Positions 27,038 through 36,191 of a DNA stretch of 64,000 nucleotides are shown here, one piece after another. A model generated the notes under the pieces. It saw only the letters and a list, made by a program, of their open reading frames with translations, was not told where the DNA came from and searched no databases. Both the position numbers and the translations under genes were made by a program. Position 1 is the first letter of the stretch. Each line of letters starts with the position of its first letter. Source of the DNA: Jiella soli (GTDB lineage Bacteria; Pseudomonadota; Alphaproteobacteria; Rhizobiales; Rhizobiaceae); contig NZ_JAJAVB010000002.1 in assembly GCF_020615385.1 (NCBI RefSeq), positions 484,265 to 548,264 of the forward strand. The letters run 5' to 3'.

Positions 27038-28767
27038 TCGGCGGACCCTCCGCCGGCGGCGCTGTTCCCGTCGGTATTTCCGCCGGCGGCCGCCGTGCCG
27101 CTTTTCCGAGATCCATCGCTGCCATCCCGGCCGGCTGCCGAGCTGCCCTGCCCGGATGGCGTCGCCGCCGGTTCGGCATTGCCGCCCCCAGCGGGCCGGC
27201 CGGCCGGCCGCGGCGACACCTTCTGGCGCTCCTTCAGCGTCATCGCCCCGCGCACCACCACGTTCTCGCCGCCCGAAAGGCCGCTCGTCACCGCGACCTG
27301 GCCGGGTTCGAGCGTTCCCTCAGATCCGCCCTCCGCGGCGAGCGTGATCATCCGCCGCTCGATCGTATCGTCCTCCTTGACGATCAGGACCGAGCGGCCG
27401 TCGCGCGAAAGCTGCACCGCCGCCTGCGGGATCACCGGCAGGCGCGGCGGATCCTTCTGCGTGGCGACCAGCGTGACGTTCTGGTTCGGCAGGAGATAGC
27501 CCTCCGGATTGGGAAAGCGGATGCGGGTCTCGATAGTGCCGGTGGTGGCGCTGACGGTGTTGTCGACGAAGTCGAAGGAGCCGTTCGGCTGGTATTTCGA
27601 GCCGTTCGGCAGGATCAGCGACAGGACGAAGTCCTCGGCCTCGTTGGCGGCCCGATCACCGCCGTCATCGCGGCCCCCGACCTCTTCGGCGCCGGCGGGA
27701 GGCCCTTCCGGGCCTTCGGCGGCCGAGCCGCTCGCCGAGGGTGCCTCCGCCTCTTCTCCGCTCTTCGATGCTGGATCGACCGGCTCGGCGGTGTCGGGCG
27801 ACGTGCTATCCGCCTGCCTGCCGCCCGCCCCTTGCGGCTGCGAATCCCCGCCGTCGCTGCCGCCGGCGCTCTCGCCGGCCTGCGCTTCGACCGCCGGCTG
27901 CTGGGAATTGCCGATGCCGAGCTTCTTCCAGTTGATCAACTGGCCCTCGCCGATCGGAAAGATCCCCCAGATCGGGTCCAGCTGAATGAGATTGGCGAGA
28001 GGACCGCTCGTGGCCGAGACGTAGTTGCCGGCCGTGATCAGCGGCGCCGACATCGTCCCGTCGATCGGCGCGACGATCGTGGTGTAGTTGAGGTTGAGCT
28101 GGGCCTGCTGCACGGCGGCCGCGGCCTGCTGCTGGCTGGCCTCAGCGGATTCGAAGCTCGCCTGCGCGTCGTCCAGCGTCGACTGGCTGACCGTGCCGGT
28201 CTGGGCGAGTTCCTTGTTGCGGTTGAGGCTGCGCCGTGCCTGATTGACCTGCGCCTGAGCGCCGGACAGCTGGGCTTTGGCAGCGGCGAGTTCGGCTTCG
28301 TACTGGGCGGTCTGAATCTGGAAGAGGAGATCCCCCTTCCTGACCGCCTCGCCCCCCTTGAAGGCAACCCTGTCGATATAGCCGGCGACGCGCGCCTGGA
28401 CCGCGACCTTTTGGATCGCTGCGATCCGGCCGATGAATTCGAACCGATCGCCGACCGACTGAAGCTCCGCCCTCTGGGTGATCACGGCTGGCGGCGGCGG
28501 GTCTCCACCCTGCCCGGCAGCGCCGCCCTGGCCGTTCCCGCCGTCGCTGGAGCCCAAAAAGGAGAGGAAGCCCGGCAGTTCGATCTTGCCGATCAGCGGC
28601 AGATCGAGGGTCGAGGCGGCGGATTGCTCCTGGCCGCCCTGACCTGATTGCCCCTGGGCCGACTGCTCCTGGGCCGAAACCTGGCTTCCCGTCAGAAGAA
28701 CCGCACCGAGCGCGGCAGCAAGACACGGCGCGACCGCCAGTCGCCCCAAGGCAGAGTTTCGTTTCAT
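27034..28767 (-). CDS. RND efflux periplasmic adaptor with long acidic low-complexity insertion
   Basis: A 577-residue membrane-fusion protein, far longer than the usual 370-400. Residues 1-32 form a signal peptide (cleavage after VSA) without a lipobox cysteine. A Q/G/S-rich linker follows (about 33-95). The lipoyl/hairpin core is visible in VQARVAGYIDRVAFKGGEAV, a coiled-coil hairpin (about 155-225) and YTTIVAPIDGTMS. Residues about 288-378 are a G/S/E/D/P-rich insertion inside the beta-barrel domain, before FVLSLILPNGSKY resumes the fold. The C-terminal 55 residues are again G/S/A-rich. The ATG at 28767 is chosen for its signal peptide. It starts a two-gene operon with the RND pump. Confidence 0.88.
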   Translation of the reverse strand: MKRNSALGRLAVAPCLAAALGAVLLTGSQVSAQEQSAQGQSGQGGQEQSAASTLDLPLIGKIELPGFLSFLGSSDGGNGQGGAAGQGGDPPPPAVITQRAELQSVGDRFEFIGRIAAIQKVAVQARVAGYIDRVAFKGGEAVRKGDLLFQIQTAQYEAELAAAKAQLSGAQAQVNQARRSLNRNKELAQTGTVSQSTLDDAQASFESAEASQQQAAAAVQQAQLNLNYTTIVAPIDGTMSAPLITAGNYVSATSGPLANLIQLDPIWGIFPIGEGQLINWKKLGIGNSQQPAVEAQAGESAGGSDGGDSQPQGAGGRQADSTSPDTAEPVDPASKSGEEAEAPSASGSAAEGPEGPPAGAEEVGGRDDGGDRAANEAEDFVLSLILPNGSKYQPNGSFDFVDNTVSATTGTIETRIRFPNPEGYLLPNQNVTLVATQKDPPRLPVIPQAAVQLSRDGRSVLIVKEDDTIERRMITLAAEGGSEGTLEPGQVAVTSGLSGGENVVVRGAMTLKERQKVSPRPAGRPAGGGNAEPAATPSGQGSSAAGRDGSDGSRKSGTAAAGGNTDGNSAAGGGSAE

Positions 28768-29133
28768 CCAGATCCCAGACGCTTTACTGACGATCGCTTC
28801 GGCCGGTGTGTCTCTCGGCATGATCGGCAGACATATGGCGGCGGAGACAGAACCCAAGCCGTTGACGCCCCCGTGAACGGAAGCGCTTGGATCCGGCCAT
28901 GGGTGTCACGTCGGGTCGTCTGACGCTGCCCGCGGGCCATTTCGGAGAAGCGATTGCGCCTGGCGTCCTTGCCCGCTCGGGAGCCGGAACGAACTTCACG
29001 CTGGATCACGCACAAGGGACGACGTCACCGCCGCCTCCTCTCGGCGGGGGGAAGATCTGCCAGGCAACCTCCGGCGCGGCCTCCTGCGTCCTCCACCGAT
29101 GCGCCGCTCCCGACGCTCGGTCTTCTCGCCCGG
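28768..29133. other. 366-base intergenic region, no gene seen
   Basis: This region separates the start of the efflux adaptor gene from the stop of the UgpC-type gene, both on the minus strand. Open frames across it lack start signals or family resemblance. It must contain the promoter of the efflux operon; no regulator gene is adjacent and no clear palindromic operator was found. Confidence 0.5.
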
Positions 29134-30213
29134 CTAGTTCAGACGCTCGCCGCTCAGCTTGTCGAAGAGATGGAAGTTCCGGGGATCTGCGGTGAGGTTG
29201 ACGACTTCCTCCTCGCGCACCGGCAGCCGTCCGCGGAAGGTCGCAACGGCCGGCGTCGTGCCGATCCGGCCATGCAGCTGCAATTCGGCCCCGGTCGGCT
29301 CGACCAGCTCGACACGGAACGGAAAGACCGGGTGGCCGGCGCCGTCGGAGCCGAGTTCCAGATGCTCCGGCCTCACCCCGAGAACGACATCTGTGCCGTC
29401 TGCGGCAGAGCTGTGACCCGGCAACGGAACGAGGAGATCGCCAGTCTGGACCGCGCTCTCGCCGCCAGACCGTCGCAGCGTCCCCTCGAACATGTTCATC
29501 GCTGGCGAGCCGATGAAGGACGCGACGAAGACATTGGAGGGACGGTCGTACACCGCGAGGGGCGCACCCACCTGCTCGATTCGCCCGGCGTTGAGCACGA
29601 CCACCTTGTCGGACATCGTCATCGCCTCGATCTGGTCGTGCGTCACATAGATCAGGGTCGTGCCGAGGCGCTTCTGCAGCGTGCGGATCTCGCTGCGCAT
29701 CTGGACGCGCAGCTTGGCGTCGAGATTGGAGAGCGGCTCGTCGAACAGGAAGACCTGCGGCTTTCGCACGATCGCCCGCCCCATCGCGACGCGCTGGCGT
29801 TGACCGCCGGAGAGTTCCTTCGGATAGCGGCCGAGATAGGGATCTAGGCCCAGCAGCTCCGCGGCCTGCCGCACGGCGGGCGCGATGTCGGCCTTCGGCA
29901 CGTTCCTCAGGCGCAGGCTGAAGCCCATGTTCTCGGCGACCGTGAGATGCGGATAGAGCGCATAGTTCTGAAAGACCATAGCGATGTCGCGGTCCTTCGG
30001 CGCCACCGCGTTGATCACTCGTCCGTTGAGCGAGATCTCGCCGCCCGTGATCGGCTCGAGGCCGGCGATCATCCGCAACAGGGTCGATTTGCCGCAGCCC
30101 GAGGCGCCGATCAGCGAGACGAATTCGCCCTCCGCGATGGCAAGGTCGACGTCGTGGATGACCTCGACCTTGCCATAGGCCTTTCTGAGGCGATTGATTT
30201 CGACGGTGGCCAT
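29134..30213 (-). CDS. Sugar ABC transporter ATPase (UgpC/MalK/MsmX type)
   Basis: A 359-residue ATPase. Walker A GASGCGKST, Q-loop MVFQNYALYPHLTV, signature ELSGGQRQRVAMGRAI and Walker B VFLFDEPLSNLDAKL are intact. The C-terminal TOBE/regulatory region (FIGSPAMNMFEGTL and GVRPEHLEL) marks the UgpC/MalK class for carbohydrate importers. GGAGG stands before the ATG. It is the last gene of the amino-sugar operon and energises the binding protein and permeases encoded a few kilobases upstream. Confidence 0.93.
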   Translation of the reverse strand: MATVEINRLRKAYGKVEVIHDVDLAIAEGEFVSLIGASGCGKSTLLRMIAGLEPITGGEISLNGRVINAVAPKDRDIAMVFQNYALYPHLTVAENMGFSLRLRNVPKADIAPAVRQAAELLGLDPYLGRYPKELSGGQRQRVAMGRAIVRKPQVFLFDEPLSNLDAKLRVQMRSEIRTLQKRLGTTLIYVTHDQIEAMTMSDKVVVLNAGRIEQVGAPLAVYDRPSNVFVASFIGSPAMNMFEGTLRRSGGESAVQTGDLLVPLPGHSSAADGTDVVLGVRPEHLELGSDGAGHPVFPFRVELVEPTGAELQLHGRIGTTPAVATFRGRLPVREEEVVNLTADPRNFHLFDKLSGERLN

Positions 30214-30265
30214 CGGCGCCCTCCGGGATGTTGCGTGATTGTGGCTATCGCCGGATCGCGCCCGT

Positions 30266-31219
30266 TCAGGCGAGCGTGACGACCTTGGTCAGGTGCCGCG
30301 GCGCTGTCGTGTCGATGTTCTTCGTCGCCGCCACCTGCTCGCCGAAGAGCTGCAGGGCCGGCAGCATGACCAGCGCGCGGGCAAGGCCCTCTCCGCCGAC
30401 AGGGATGCTCAGATCGCCGGCCCCGCCGAAACCGATGACCGCAGCGCCCTTGTCCGCGACGTCGCGGGCGACCCGCTCTTCCTCCTCGCGCGTTGCCGGC
30501 GTGTAGAGCAGCACCACCAGCGTGTGATCATCGACGAGGCTGATCGGACCGTGCCGGTATTCGAGCGGGTGGAAGAACTGCGAGTAGCTGAGGCTCATCT
30601 CCTGCAGCTTCAGGGCGCCTTCGGCGGCGATCCCGAAGAGCGCCGCCGCGCCGAGATAGACGAAGTGCGAGCGGCCATCGACGAGGCGCCGCCCGTTCGC
30701 CTCGATCGCCTGAAGGGCGGCTCGGGCGTCGGAGATGACGCTTTCGTCGAGTTCAACGCCCGCCATCCGCAATCCGGCGAGCAGCATCAGGCTGGCCGAG
30801 GACGTCATGACGACCCCCTCCTCCGCATGCGTCTCGATGAAGACCGACTTGGCGGCCGCCTTGGTGACGGCGCTGTCTTCGGCGCAGGTGATCGCCAGCG
30901 TGTCCATGCCGGCAGCCGCGCTTTCGCGAAGGGCCCGCACCGTCTCGGTGGATTCGCCGCTGCGGGACAGGCCGACGACGGTAAGATCCGTCCTGTCGCC
31001 GACATAGGCTCCCCGATGCAGGATCCATTCGGCCCCAGCGACGGCGAGGGCAGAGCGGCCGTTCAGGTTGAAGGCGGCGGCGAGCGTCTGCGCCAGATAG
31101 TAGGAGGTGCCGCAGCCGACGAAGACGATCGTCCGTCCGTCGAGTTTCGGCAGTTCCAATGTCAGGGCCTTTTTCCAGAACGGGAACTGTTCGTGGATGA
31201 CGCGCTCGGTGACACTCAT
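30266..31219 (-). CDS. SIS-domain sugar-phosphate isomerase/deaminase (AgaS or NagB-II type)
   Basis: A 317-residue protein with two SIS domains. Phospho-sugar binding motifs are VGCGTSYYLAQTL and GLSRSGESTETV in the first and a second SIS domain with KLQEMSLSYSQFFHPLEYRHGP, where the HGP stretch recalls GlmS and AgaS active sites. No glutamine amidotransferase domain is present, so it is not GlmS. Together with a kinase and a GatZ-type protein it probably isomerises and deaminates galactosamine- or glucosamine-6-phosphate. AAGGAG supports the ATG at 31219 over a GTG one codon earlier. It lies between the permease genes and the UgpC-type ATPase. Confidence 0.8.
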   Translation of the reverse strand: MSVTERVIHEQFPFWKKALTLELPKLDGRTIVFVGCGTSYYLAQTLAAAFNLNGRSALAVAGAEWILHRGAYVGDRTDLTVVGLSRSGESTETVRALRESAAAGMDTLAITCAEDSAVTKAAAKSVFIETHAEEGVVMTSSASLMLLAGLRMAGVELDESVISDARAALQAIEANGRRLVDGRSHFVYLGAAALFGIAAEGALKLQEMSLSYSQFFHPLEYRHGPISLVDDHTLVVLLYTPATREEEERVARDVADKGAAVIGFGGAGDLSIPVGGEGLARALVMLPALQLFGEQVAATKNIDTTAPRHLTKVVTLA

Positions 31220-31247
31220 CACCTGCTCCTTATCGAGTTTCTGATTG

Positions 31248-32132
31248 TTATTTTTGGGCGCCGGCCATCAGCCCGCTGACCAGATAGCGGTTGAGGAAGA
31301 TGACCAGGACGATCGGCGGAATGATCGCCAGAATGCCGGCGGCGTTCATCAGCCCGTAGTCGACATAGTTGCGGGTGACGAATTCCGGGATGAGGACGGT
31401 CAGCGGCTTGGTCGCGAGCGTCGGCGAGAACACCAGCGGCACGATGAACTGCCCCCAGGCATTGAGGAACGTCAGCAGTGCGGCGGCGATCAGCCCCGGT
31501 GCGGCGAGCGGCAGGACGATCCGCACGAGGGTGTAGATTCGCCCCGCGCCGTCGAGCCAGGCCGCCTCTTCGAGCGCGATCGGCATGGCCTGGTAGACTG
31601 TGCGCATCAGCCAGAGCGCCAGCGGCAGAAAGGCCGAGGTGTAGATCAGCGTGATGCCGACATAGGTGTCGATCAGGCCGAGCTGGATCATCAGCCGATA
31701 GAGCGGGATCATCACCGTATAGGCGGGGATCGCCATCGTCGCCACGACGAGGATGAAGAGGATGTTGCGGCCGGGAAACCGCAGGCGCACGAAGGCATAG
31801 GCGCCGAAGGCTGCGATCGCGACGGTGACGACCGTGGCGCCGAGCGAGGTGACGAGGCTGTTCAAAAGCGCGGCGGAGAATTCCGGCCAGACCGACTGCA
31901 CGGTGTTGCCTTGCGAGACGCTCGAGCCGCCGAAGAGCCGCGCATAGTGCTGGAAGGTGACGTGCGGTGGGAAGAAGTGCGGCGTTCGCGAGACAAGCTC
32001 GTCGGGCCGGGTGAGGCTCGTCGCCAGCGCCCAGTAGATCGGGCCGAGCGACCAGAGCACCAGGACGAGGATGGCGAAGGCCTTGGCCAGCAGGCGGACG
32101 AGACCGCCGCGATCAAATGTCTGAGCGCTCAT
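31248..32132 (-). CDS. Sugar ABC transporter permease (MalG family)
   Basis: A 294-residue permease with six hydrophobic segments. It starts MSAQTFDRGGLVRLLAKAF; family marks include TSLTRPDELVSRTPHFFP and the ATPase-contact loop IALEEAAWLDGAGRIYTLVR. The ATG at 32132 overlaps the stop of the MalF-type gene by one base; the same open frame extends to 33278 but that part is a shadow of the upstream gene. It forms the channel with the MalF-type subunit. Confidence 0.92.
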   Translation of the reverse strand: MSAQTFDRGGLVRLLAKAFAILVLVLWSLGPIYWALATSLTRPDELVSRTPHFFPPHVTFQHYARLFGGSSVSQGNTVQSVWPEFSAALLNSLVTSLGATVVTVAIAAFGAYAFVRLRFPGRNILFILVVATMAIPAYTVMIPLYRLMIQLGLIDTYVGITLIYTSAFLPLALWLMRTVYQAMPIALEEAAWLDGAGRIYTLVRIVLPLAAPGLIAAALLTFLNAWGQFIVPLVFSPTLATKPLTVLIPEFVTRNYVDYGLMNAAGILAIIPPIVLVIFLNRYLVSGLMAGAQK

Positions 32133-33040
32133 CAATCCATCCTCGTCTCGCGATAGACCCTGAGGACGTAGATCAGGGAGACGATCAGCGAGGCGATCAT
32201 CGCCAGGAGCGACAGGGCCATGCCGTAGGAAAAGCGCAGGTTCTGGAAGGCCGACATGTAGACCTGGATGATCACCGACCGCGTCCCCAGGCCCGATCCG
32301 CCCATGATCCAGGCCTCGTCGAAGAGATTGAAGGCGAACACCGTCGACTGGCTGAGCGCGATTGCGAGCCCCCCGGAGATCAGCGGCAGCGTCACCATCT
32401 GGAAGGATTTGACGGCGCCCGCCCCGTCGAGCTTCGCGGCCTCGTAGAGATCCTTCGGGATGCTCTGGAGCGCCGCGAGAAGGATGATCGCCGTCAGCGG
32501 CATCATCCGCCACACATGGACGAGCGTGATCAGGAAGAGCCCGGTCCCCCGGTCGTTGAACCAGACCTGCGGCGTGTCGATGACGCCGAGCGACATCAGG
32601 GCGTGGTTCAGGAGGCCGTAGCTCGGATTGTAGATCCACATCCAGACGATGGCGTTCACCACCGGCGGCAGGCACCAGGGCAGGACGACCGCCGCAAGCA
32701 GCCACTGCCGGCCATGGCGGACGGAGTTGAGAAGCAGCGCGGCGGCAAGACCGCCCACCGTCTCGAGGATCACCGCCATGGCGACGTAGGCGAGCGTATT
32801 CGCCCACGCCGTCTGGACGTTGGAATCGGCCGCGAGGTCGGCATAGTTCTTCAGGCCGACGAAGGGTTCGCCGGCCCGCATCGGATCGACGCGATACAGG
32901 CTGTCGACGATCGTCGTGACGAGGGGCATGAACACCAGCCCCCCCATGATCACGACGATCGGCACCACGAAGGCGAGCCCGAGGGCCGCCTCGCCGTTGC
33001 CGAAGGCCAGCCGCCTGGCTGTGGTCACATCCGTTGCCAT
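32132..33040 (-). CDS. Sugar ABC transporter permease (MalF family)
   Basis: A 302-residue permease with about six membrane helices after a short cytoplasmic N-terminus. The EAA loop reads LYEAAKLDGAGAVKSFQMVT, the contact site for the ATPase. The gene is 17 bases downstream of the binding-protein gene, with AAGGG before the ATG. With the MalG-type subunit it forms a carbohydrate importer of the CUT1 class. Confidence 0.92.
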   Translation of the reverse strand: MATDVTTARRLAFGNGEAALGLAFVVPIVVIMGGLVFMPLVTTIVDSLYRVDPMRAGEPFVGLKNYADLAADSNVQTAWANTLAYVAMAVILETVGGLAAALLLNSVRHGRQWLLAAVVLPWCLPPVVNAIVWMWIYNPSYGLLNHALMSLGVIDTPQVWFNDRGTGLFLITLVHVWRMMPLTAIILLAALQSIPKDLYEAAKLDGAGAVKSFQMVTLPLISGGLAIALSQSTVFAFNLFDEAWIMGGSGLGTRSVIIQVYMSAFQNLRFSYGMALSLLAMIASLIVSLIYVLRVYRETRMD

Positions 33041-33057
33041 GCGGCCGATGCCCTTTC

Positions 33058-34317
33058 TCAGCGGTTCTTTGCGGCTTCGGCCCGGTCGGCCATCTGGGCC
33101 ACGGCCTCGTCCACCGAGATCTGGCCCTTCGCCACCTGGTTGATGGCGCTGGCGACAGCGCTGGAGAATTCCGGATACCAGCCCGGCGTGCCCTGCTTGA
33201 ACAGGGGTTCGACGGTCTTCGCCTGGGCGAGGAGCTTGTCGCCGGCAAACAGCTTGCCCTCGTTATTGAGCTGCTCAAGAACGCTGAGTCGCGGCGGCAG
33301 GTCGCCGAGCGTGTTGTAGATCTCGATCTCGTTCTCCGGCTTCGCCATCCATTCGATGAACGTCACGGCCGCCTCGTGATTGTCCGCCGAGGTTGGCACG
33401 CCGATCGCTTCCGGCAGACCGAAGGTGCGCGATTTCCCGCTCGTCGACGGCATCAGCGCGGCGTCCACGTCTCCGGCGACCTTGGACTTGTCCTTGTCGC
33501 TGTAGACGGCGAGGTTGCCCGCCCAGCCGGCGACGTCGAAGGTGACGCTGCCGCTCTTGAACAGTTCCTGGATCTCGACGTCCTTCAGGCCCGTCGCCGC
33601 CGGGTCGATCAGGCCGGCCTTCAGTGCGTCCGCCTCGAATTGCAGGGCCTTGTAGCCACCGGAATCCTTGTCGGTGAAGAGCGGCTTGAAGTCTTCATCG
33701 AAGAGATCGCCGCCGAAGGCCATGGTGAGGAGATACCAGGCGGTCGCGGTGCCTTCCGTCGCCGACAGCGGCAGGCCGATCGGATAGTCGGCGACGCCGG
33801 CGGACTTGATGGCTTTAGCCTGGTCCAGCAACTCTTCGGGGCTCTTCGGAGCCGCCTTGATGCCGGCCTTTTCGAGGTGGGCCTTGTTAAAGATCAGGAT
33901 GCGGAAGTCGTTGTTGTAGGGCAGCGCCAGGAGCTTGCCGTCATATTTGAAGATCTCGGCCGTCGGGATGTCGGAGACGGTGTCGGCCGAGATCTCGTCG
34001 AGCGGCTTGTACCACCCCGCCGCGCCGAACTGGCCGACCCAGGACCAGTCGACTTCCGTCGCCTGCGCGGGCGCCGTCTGGGCGACCATGGAGGTGACGA
34101 CCTTGGTGCGGATGTCGTCCCAGCCCATGGTCTGGATGTTCAGCGTGATGCCGGTCTCCTTGGCGAAACGATCGGTCATCTGCTTGGGGATCGTGCCCCA
34201 GGGCGGCAGCAGCACCGTCAGCGTGTCGCCGGAAGCCGCGAGGGCCTGCGTCAGCGAGGGAACGATGAACGCGGCGTTGGCGGCCGCCATGAGTGACAGG
34301 AAATTACGTCTCTTCAT
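33058..34317 (-). CDS. Sugar ABC transporter substrate-binding protein (family 1), Tat-type signal
   Basis: A 419-residue CUT1-class binding protein. The N-terminus MKRRNFLSLMAAANAAFIVP has a twin-arginine (RRNFL) signal form, suggesting export as a folded protein by Tat; cleavage is likely after ALA. The mature part has LTVLLPPWGTIPKQMTDRFA and GKLLALPYNNDFRILIFNKA, typical of family 1 sugar-binding proteins. AGGAG with eight-base spacing supports the ATG at 34317; an ATG at 34323 would overlap the kinase stop. Ligand is probably an amino sugar or oligosaccharide, inferred from the operon. Confidence 0.9.
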   Translation of the reverse strand: MKRRNFLSLMAAANAAFIVPSLTQALAASGDTLTVLLPPWGTIPKQMTDRFAKETGITLNIQTMGWDDIRTKVVTSMVAQTAPAQATEVDWSWVGQFGAAGWYKPLDEISADTVSDIPTAEIFKYDGKLLALPYNNDFRILIFNKAHLEKAGIKAAPKSPEELLDQAKAIKSAGVADYPIGLPLSATEGTATAWYLLTMAFGGDLFDEDFKPLFTDKDSGGYKALQFEADALKAGLIDPAATGLKDVEIQELFKSGSVTFDVAGWAGNLAVYSDKDKSKVAGDVDAALMPSTSGKSRTFGLPEAIGVPTSADNHEAAVTFIEWMAKPENEIEIYNTLGDLPPRLSVLEQLNNEGKLFAGDKLLAQAKTVEPLFKQGTPGWYPEFSSAVASAINQVAKGQISVDEAVAQMADRAEAAKNR

Positions 34318-34319
34318 CT

Positions 34320-35288
34320 TCATGCCTCCTGGTTGTCGGTTTCGGTGGTTGTCGGAAATTCGCTCAGCGAGCGCTCGAGCCGCTCCAGCCAGGCTGGGCC
34401 CACCGCCCAGCCGGCATCGATCGCGGCCCGGTAGAGCGCCCCGCCGATCGGCGGCAGCCGGCGGTGGACCGGCTCGCAGCCCACCCGCTCGCGCAGGCTC
34501 TGCATCAGATACGGGCTCGCCGTGACACCGCCGGCATAGCTCCAGCGCAGCGGCCGCTCGCCGGCGGCCTGGCGCCAAGCGGCGATGAGGGTGTCCGTCA
34601 GATCCATTGCCGCTCGGTCAAGGATCGCGCGCGCCGTCGCGTCACCGCTATCGGCCAGTTCGGAGACCAGCGCCGCCAGAGAAGCGAAGGCCCCGCGGCG
34701 GCTCGTCGTGCCGTAGCACCAGGCCAGCAGGCCGGAGGGCGGGACGCCGAGACGGGACAGGACGGCCTGCGAGAAGCCGGTCTTCGGAGACCGCCCGTCG
34801 AGCTCGCGGGACGTCGCGGCAAGGGCCTCGCGTCCGATCCAGAAGGCGCTGCCCTCGTCGCCGAAGGCGTCGCCCCAGCCGCCGACCCGTACATGCGGAT
34901 CGTCCGGCCCTGCAAGACTGGCCCAAGCCATCGACCCGGTCCCCGCCAGGATCAGCGCGCCCGCCTCGCCTGCGAAGGCACCGTCGAAGGCGATCCGCAC
35001 GTCGTTGTCGACCACCGGCTCGATCGGCATCAATTCGCGCACGACCCGGATCTGCTCGGCGGAGACGGCTTCGATCTCGCCGTGAAACGGCAGCCCGAAC
35101 ACCGCAGAGCGCACCGACGGCAGCTCGGGCAGGTCTTTGAGAAGCCCGGCCAGAGCCGACTTCCATCCGTCCCCCGCCGAGGGGTCGAGACTTGCGCGGC
35201 CGATGAGCGAAACCACTCGGCCGCTCTCATCGGCGAGCGCCGCAAGCGTTTTCGTCCCGCCGCTGTCGAGGCCGAGGATCAAGCTCAT
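34320..35288 (-). CDS. BadF/BadG-type ATPase, N-acetylhexosamine kinase-like (NagK/AgaK type)
   Basis: A 322-residue ASKHA-fold kinase. The phosphate-1 motif is LGLDSGGTKTLAALAD, the phosphate-2 region LILAGTGSMAW and the middle motif GGWGDAFGDEGSAFWIG, as in eukaryote-like N-acetylglucosamine kinases. It probably phosphorylates an imported amino sugar at carbon 6 using ATP. Its start overlaps the DeoR-type regulator stop (ATGA), and its stop is next to the binding-protein start, so regulation and uptake are co-expressed. Substrate (GlcNAc, GalNAc or free amino sugar) is not set by the sequence. Confidence 0.85.
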   Translation of the reverse strand: MSLILGLDSGGTKTLAALADESGRVVSLIGRASLDPSAGDGWKSALAGLLKDLPELPSVRSAVFGLPFHGEIEAVSAEQIRVVRELMPIEPVVDNDVRIAFDGAFAGEAGALILAGTGSMAWASLAGPDDPHVRVGGWGDAFGDEGSAFWIGREALAATSRELDGRSPKTGFSQAVLSRLGVPPSGLLAWCYGTTSRRGAFASLAALVSELADSGDATARAILDRAAMDLTDTLIAAWRQAAGERPLRWSYAGGVTASPYLMQSLRERVGCEPVHRRLPPIGGALYRAAIDAGWAVGPAWLERLERSLSEFPTTTETDNQEA

Positions 35289-36079
35289 TCGATGCCCTCG
35301 CCCGCGCCATTGGACACGGAGACGATGCGCGGTTCGCAGCCGAGATCGACTAGGCGCCGGCGCCAGAACGCATCGAGCCCGTCATCCGTGATGATCTCGA
35401 TCTCAGGCGCGAGCGCCGCCACGCGGTAGGTGAGCCTGCGATCGAACTTCGAGTGATCGACCAGCAGCGTCTTCAGCGTCGCCCGCGCGAGCATCTTTTC
35501 GTTGAGCCGGGCTTCGGCCTCGTCGAGGCTGTAGATGCAGAGGTCGTCGGCGATCGCGCCGGCACCGAGGAACAGGTGGTCGAACCACAGCCGCTCGAGC
35601 AGTTCCTCGGCGAGGCTTCCGACCATCGAGGCGTTTTCCGACCGCAGCACCCCGCCGATCACCGTCACCTTGATGCCTGCGACGTCCATCAGGTGCTGCG
35701 CGGTCACCAGGCAGTTGGTGAAGACCGAGAGCGGCATCGGATTGAGGCGGATGCAGCGCGCCAGCTGCAGCACCGTCGTTCCGGCATCGAGGAAGAGCGA
35801 GCAATGGGGCGCGAGCTTCTCGAAGGCTGCCTCGGCGATCGCGCGTTTGGCGGCGAGGTTCTGCTGCTCGCGATGCTGGAACGCGACCTCGATCCCGGCG
35901 CTGTCGGCGATACGGGCGCCGCCGCGGGTCCGGGTGACCGCCCCGGTCGATTCCAGCGTCACGAGATCGCGGCGGACGGTCGCCGGAGACGCCCCGACGG
36001 CTTCGGCGATCTCCTCGATGGAGGAACTGCCGGAACTGTAGAGTATCTGCCTGATCGCCGAGAGCCGATCGCGCTTCAT
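35285..36079 (-). CDS. DeoR-family transcriptional repressor (AgaR-like)
   Basis: A 264-residue DeoR-family regulator. Residues 1-60 hold the helix-turn-helix (SSIEEIAEAVGASPATVRRD), and the rest is the DeoR sensor domain with IFLDAGTT-type phosphosugar loop (LFLDAGTTVLQLA) and LFLGAGAI. The ligand in the family is a sugar phosphate. GGAG precedes the ATG at 36079; an ATG at 36097 is possible. It is the first gene of the minus-strand operon and diverges from the GatZ-type gene; the AT-rich region between them has TGATTGA-type repeats that may be its operator. Confidence 0.87.
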   Translation of the reverse strand: MKRDRLSAIRQILYSSGSSSIEEIAEAVGASPATVRRDLVTLESTGAVTRTRGGARIADSAGIEVAFQHREQQNLAAKRAIAEAAFEKLAPHCSLFLDAGTTVLQLARCIRLNPMPLSVFTNCLVTAQHLMDVAGIKVTVIGGVLRSENASMVGSLAEELLERLWFDHLFLGAGAIADDLCIYSLDEAEARLNEKMLARATLKTLLVDHSKFDRRLTYRVAALAPEIEIITDDGLDAFWRRRLVDLGCEPRIVSVSNGAGEGIE

Positions 36080-36130
36080 CAGTGGGGCTCCATTCAACTT
36101 TCATCAGGTTCTCAACCATTATGATCATTG

Positions 36131-36160
36131 TCAATCATTTTTTTGATTGATATTGATTGA
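36131..36160. promoter_or_regulatory. Candidate DeoR/AgaR operator
   Basis: Unusually AT-rich for the window. It contains TCAATCA (36131-36137), an inverted copy TGATTGA (36144-36150) six bases on, and a direct copy in TTGATTGA (36153-36160). It lies between the divergent regulator and GatZ-type genes, where a DeoR repressor would act on both. Confidence 0.5.
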
Positions 36161-36191
36161 AGCGTCGCCACAAGCCGAACCGGAGAATGCG

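Noticed and set aside
24384-27179. 931-codon minus-strand frame and 744-codon plus-strand frame overlapping the RND pump gene
   Set aside because: Both are shifted or antisense readings of the pump gene with arginine- and aspartate-rich low-information sequence.
31248-33278. Apparent 676-residue protein joining the MalG permease to an N-terminal extension
   Set aside because: The extension reads the MalF-type permease gene out of frame. The MalG start at 32132 has a normal stop-start overlap.
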